Assembly (NCBI GenBank): GCA_964458795.1
Contig: CAYWJW010000042.1
Location: 1 to 13,962 of the forward strand
Source of the DNA: JAJTHY01 sp964458795
GTDB lineage: Bacteria > Pseudomonadota > Alphaproteobacteria > Rickettsiales > Midichloriaceae
Direction: 5' to 3'
Length of the DNA stretch: 13,962 nt
Shown: positions 13,176 through 13,962 of the stretch, piece by piece
How positions within the stretch are numbered: position 1 is the stretch's first letter
How the letters are laid out: the number at the start of each line of letters is the position of its first letter
Notes under the pieces: model-generated
What the model saw: only the letters and a program-made list of their open reading frames with translations
Told to the model about the DNA's origin: nothing
Database searches by the model: none
Translations under genes and position numbers: made by a program

Positions 13176-13962
13176 ATGTTAAGTAAAGAACAAGTAGAAT
13201 TTAGAGCTGCGTTAGTTGACGGAGTTAACAGCAATAAAGACACGCCAGAGAATTGTGATTTATTAAGAGAGCTAGTAAAGGATGATATACACTTTTTAGG
13301 CTGCCTCATGTTACGGCCTTCCAAAGCCAACACTAATACTGGAGCGAAGTTGAAAAGGCAGTTAACGTGGGCTAATGGGCAGATTGAGAAAGGAATCAAT
13401 GTCAGTAGAGATATAGTGATAAATATGGTTCTAGCCGCGTTTGCAATAGAAGTAGGTAAAGGCAAGTTTTTTGAAGTTATTGTGGATGCGTATCCTGAAA
13501 TAATATGTCTATATCAAGATAGAAGAGGGATCAATCTTGATACCCCTCTTATGCGGGCTATATACAACAATAACCCTGCCTTAGTTTCAACCGTACTTAG
13601 CAATAAACACTTCATAAATCATGAATTTAACAATACGATTTATCATGAAGCACACGTGCGGAACTGCCAAGGAATTGCTACAATGCACTGCACAGAACAA
13701 CCAGAAATATTATCAATGCTTGATAGTGTATTACTGTTTAGAATTCCTCTAATCTCAGCTATGAAGACAGGAAATGTTGCTCATGTTTCTACAATCCTTT
13801 CAAGTATAGATTTTATAGAACATGAATACTGGAATCCGCTTGCTCATAAATCTCTTCTTAATGAATGCATAGAATGCGCAAAAAGATGGTGTAGCGCACA
13901 ACCTAAAATCTTAGAAGAGCTACAAAAAGCCGATGGGCCTGTTTCCCGTAAACTGGATCCAG
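13176..13962 (+). CDS. Ankyrin-like repeat protein, tandem copy 3 (cut by window end)
   Basis: An open frame from ATG 13176 (MLSKEQVEFRAALVDG) runs 262 codons to the window edge without a stop. It is the third paralogue: GINVSRDIVINMVLAAFAIE at about 74-93, TPLMRAIYNNNPALVSTVLSN at about 126-146 and IPLISAMKTGNVAHVSTILSS further on, the last being the best ankyrin match of the family. It is the most diverged copy in its second half, with NKHFINHEFNNTIYHEAHVR replacing the sequence shared by copies 1 and 2. At the position where copies 1 and 2 stop it continues (EELQKADGPVSRKLDP), so its C-terminus is longer, possibly with a further domain beyond the window. The Shine-Dalgarno AGGT is well spaced. 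Confidence 0.8.
   Translation, partial: MLSKEQVEFRAALVDGVNSNKDTPENCDLLRELVKDDIHFLGCLMLRPSKANTNTGAKLKRQLTWANGQIEKGINVSRDIVINMVLAAFAIEVGKGKFFEVIVDAYPEIICLYQDRRGINLDTPLMRAIYNNNPALVSTVLSNKHFINHEFNNTIYHEAHVRNCQGIATMHCTEQPEILSMLDSVLLFRIPLISAMKTGNVAHVSTILSSIDFIEHEYWNPLAHKSLLNECIECAKRWCSAQPKILEELQKADGPVSRKLDP

Noticed and set aside
13124..13465. Minus-strand open frame opposite the third ankyrin-like gene; equivalents occur opposite copies 1 and 2
   Set aside because: Recurs only because the sense genes are paralogous; no ribosome-binding site or independent support.
11493..13962. Tandem repeats read as a CRISPR array or phage repeat module
   Set aside because: Repeat units are about 840 bases, coding, and unequal; no short regular repeats with unique spacers and no cas or phage genes.

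Overview
The window reads as a chromosome segment of an alphaproteobacterium, most likely an obligately intracellular member of the Rickettsiales or a close relative. This placement is an inference from AT-rich composition, alphaproteobacterial-looking SucC/SucD, S4, IF-1 and S1 proteins, the infA-maf and cmk-rpsA gene pairs, many short palindromic intergenic repeats, and expanded families of lineage-specific proteins (ankyrin-like proteins and proteins with paired hydrophobic segments). No 16S rRNA or other decisive marker is present.

Layout. 1-250: leader with a palindromic repeat and a candidate promoter. 251-2294: sucC-sucD operon (succinyl-CoA synthetase). 2295-2619: repeat-rich spacer ending in a good promoter. 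2620-3516: unrecognised protein with terminal hydrophobic segments. 3600-4217: rpsD with its own near-consensus promoter. 4218-4480: hairpin and a 119-bp MITE-like palindrome. 4481-4771: small unrecognised ORF, convergent with a GNAT acetyltransferase (4754-5314, minus). That gene is divergent from an O6-methylguanine-DNA methyltransferase (5404-5940) across a symmetric promoter palindrome. 6013-6890: infA-maf, overlapping by one base; IF-1 carries an unusual C-terminal extension. 7077-8851: two tandem paralogues with a central double hydrophobic segment. 8902-11397 (minus): cmk-rpsA operon and its terminator. 11493-end: three tandem ankyrin-like paralogues, the last cut by the window edge.

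The housekeeping genes cover the TCA cycle, translation (S4, S1, IF-1), nucleotide metabolism (CMP kinase, Maf pyrophosphatase) and DNA repair. The accessory genes sit between them as tandem duplications without mobility genes. The strongest unusual signals are: (i) the ankyrin-like trio, where copies 1 and 2 share 340 identical bases in an otherwise diverged alignment, a gene-conversion signature; (ii) the paired hydrophobic-domain proteins, which could be host-membrane effectors; (iii) the IF-1 extension; and (iv) composite palindromic repeats. I see no CRISPR array, toxin-antitoxin locus, prophage, transposase, tRNA or rRNA. Protein functions are assigned by motif recognition only, and promoters by eye.
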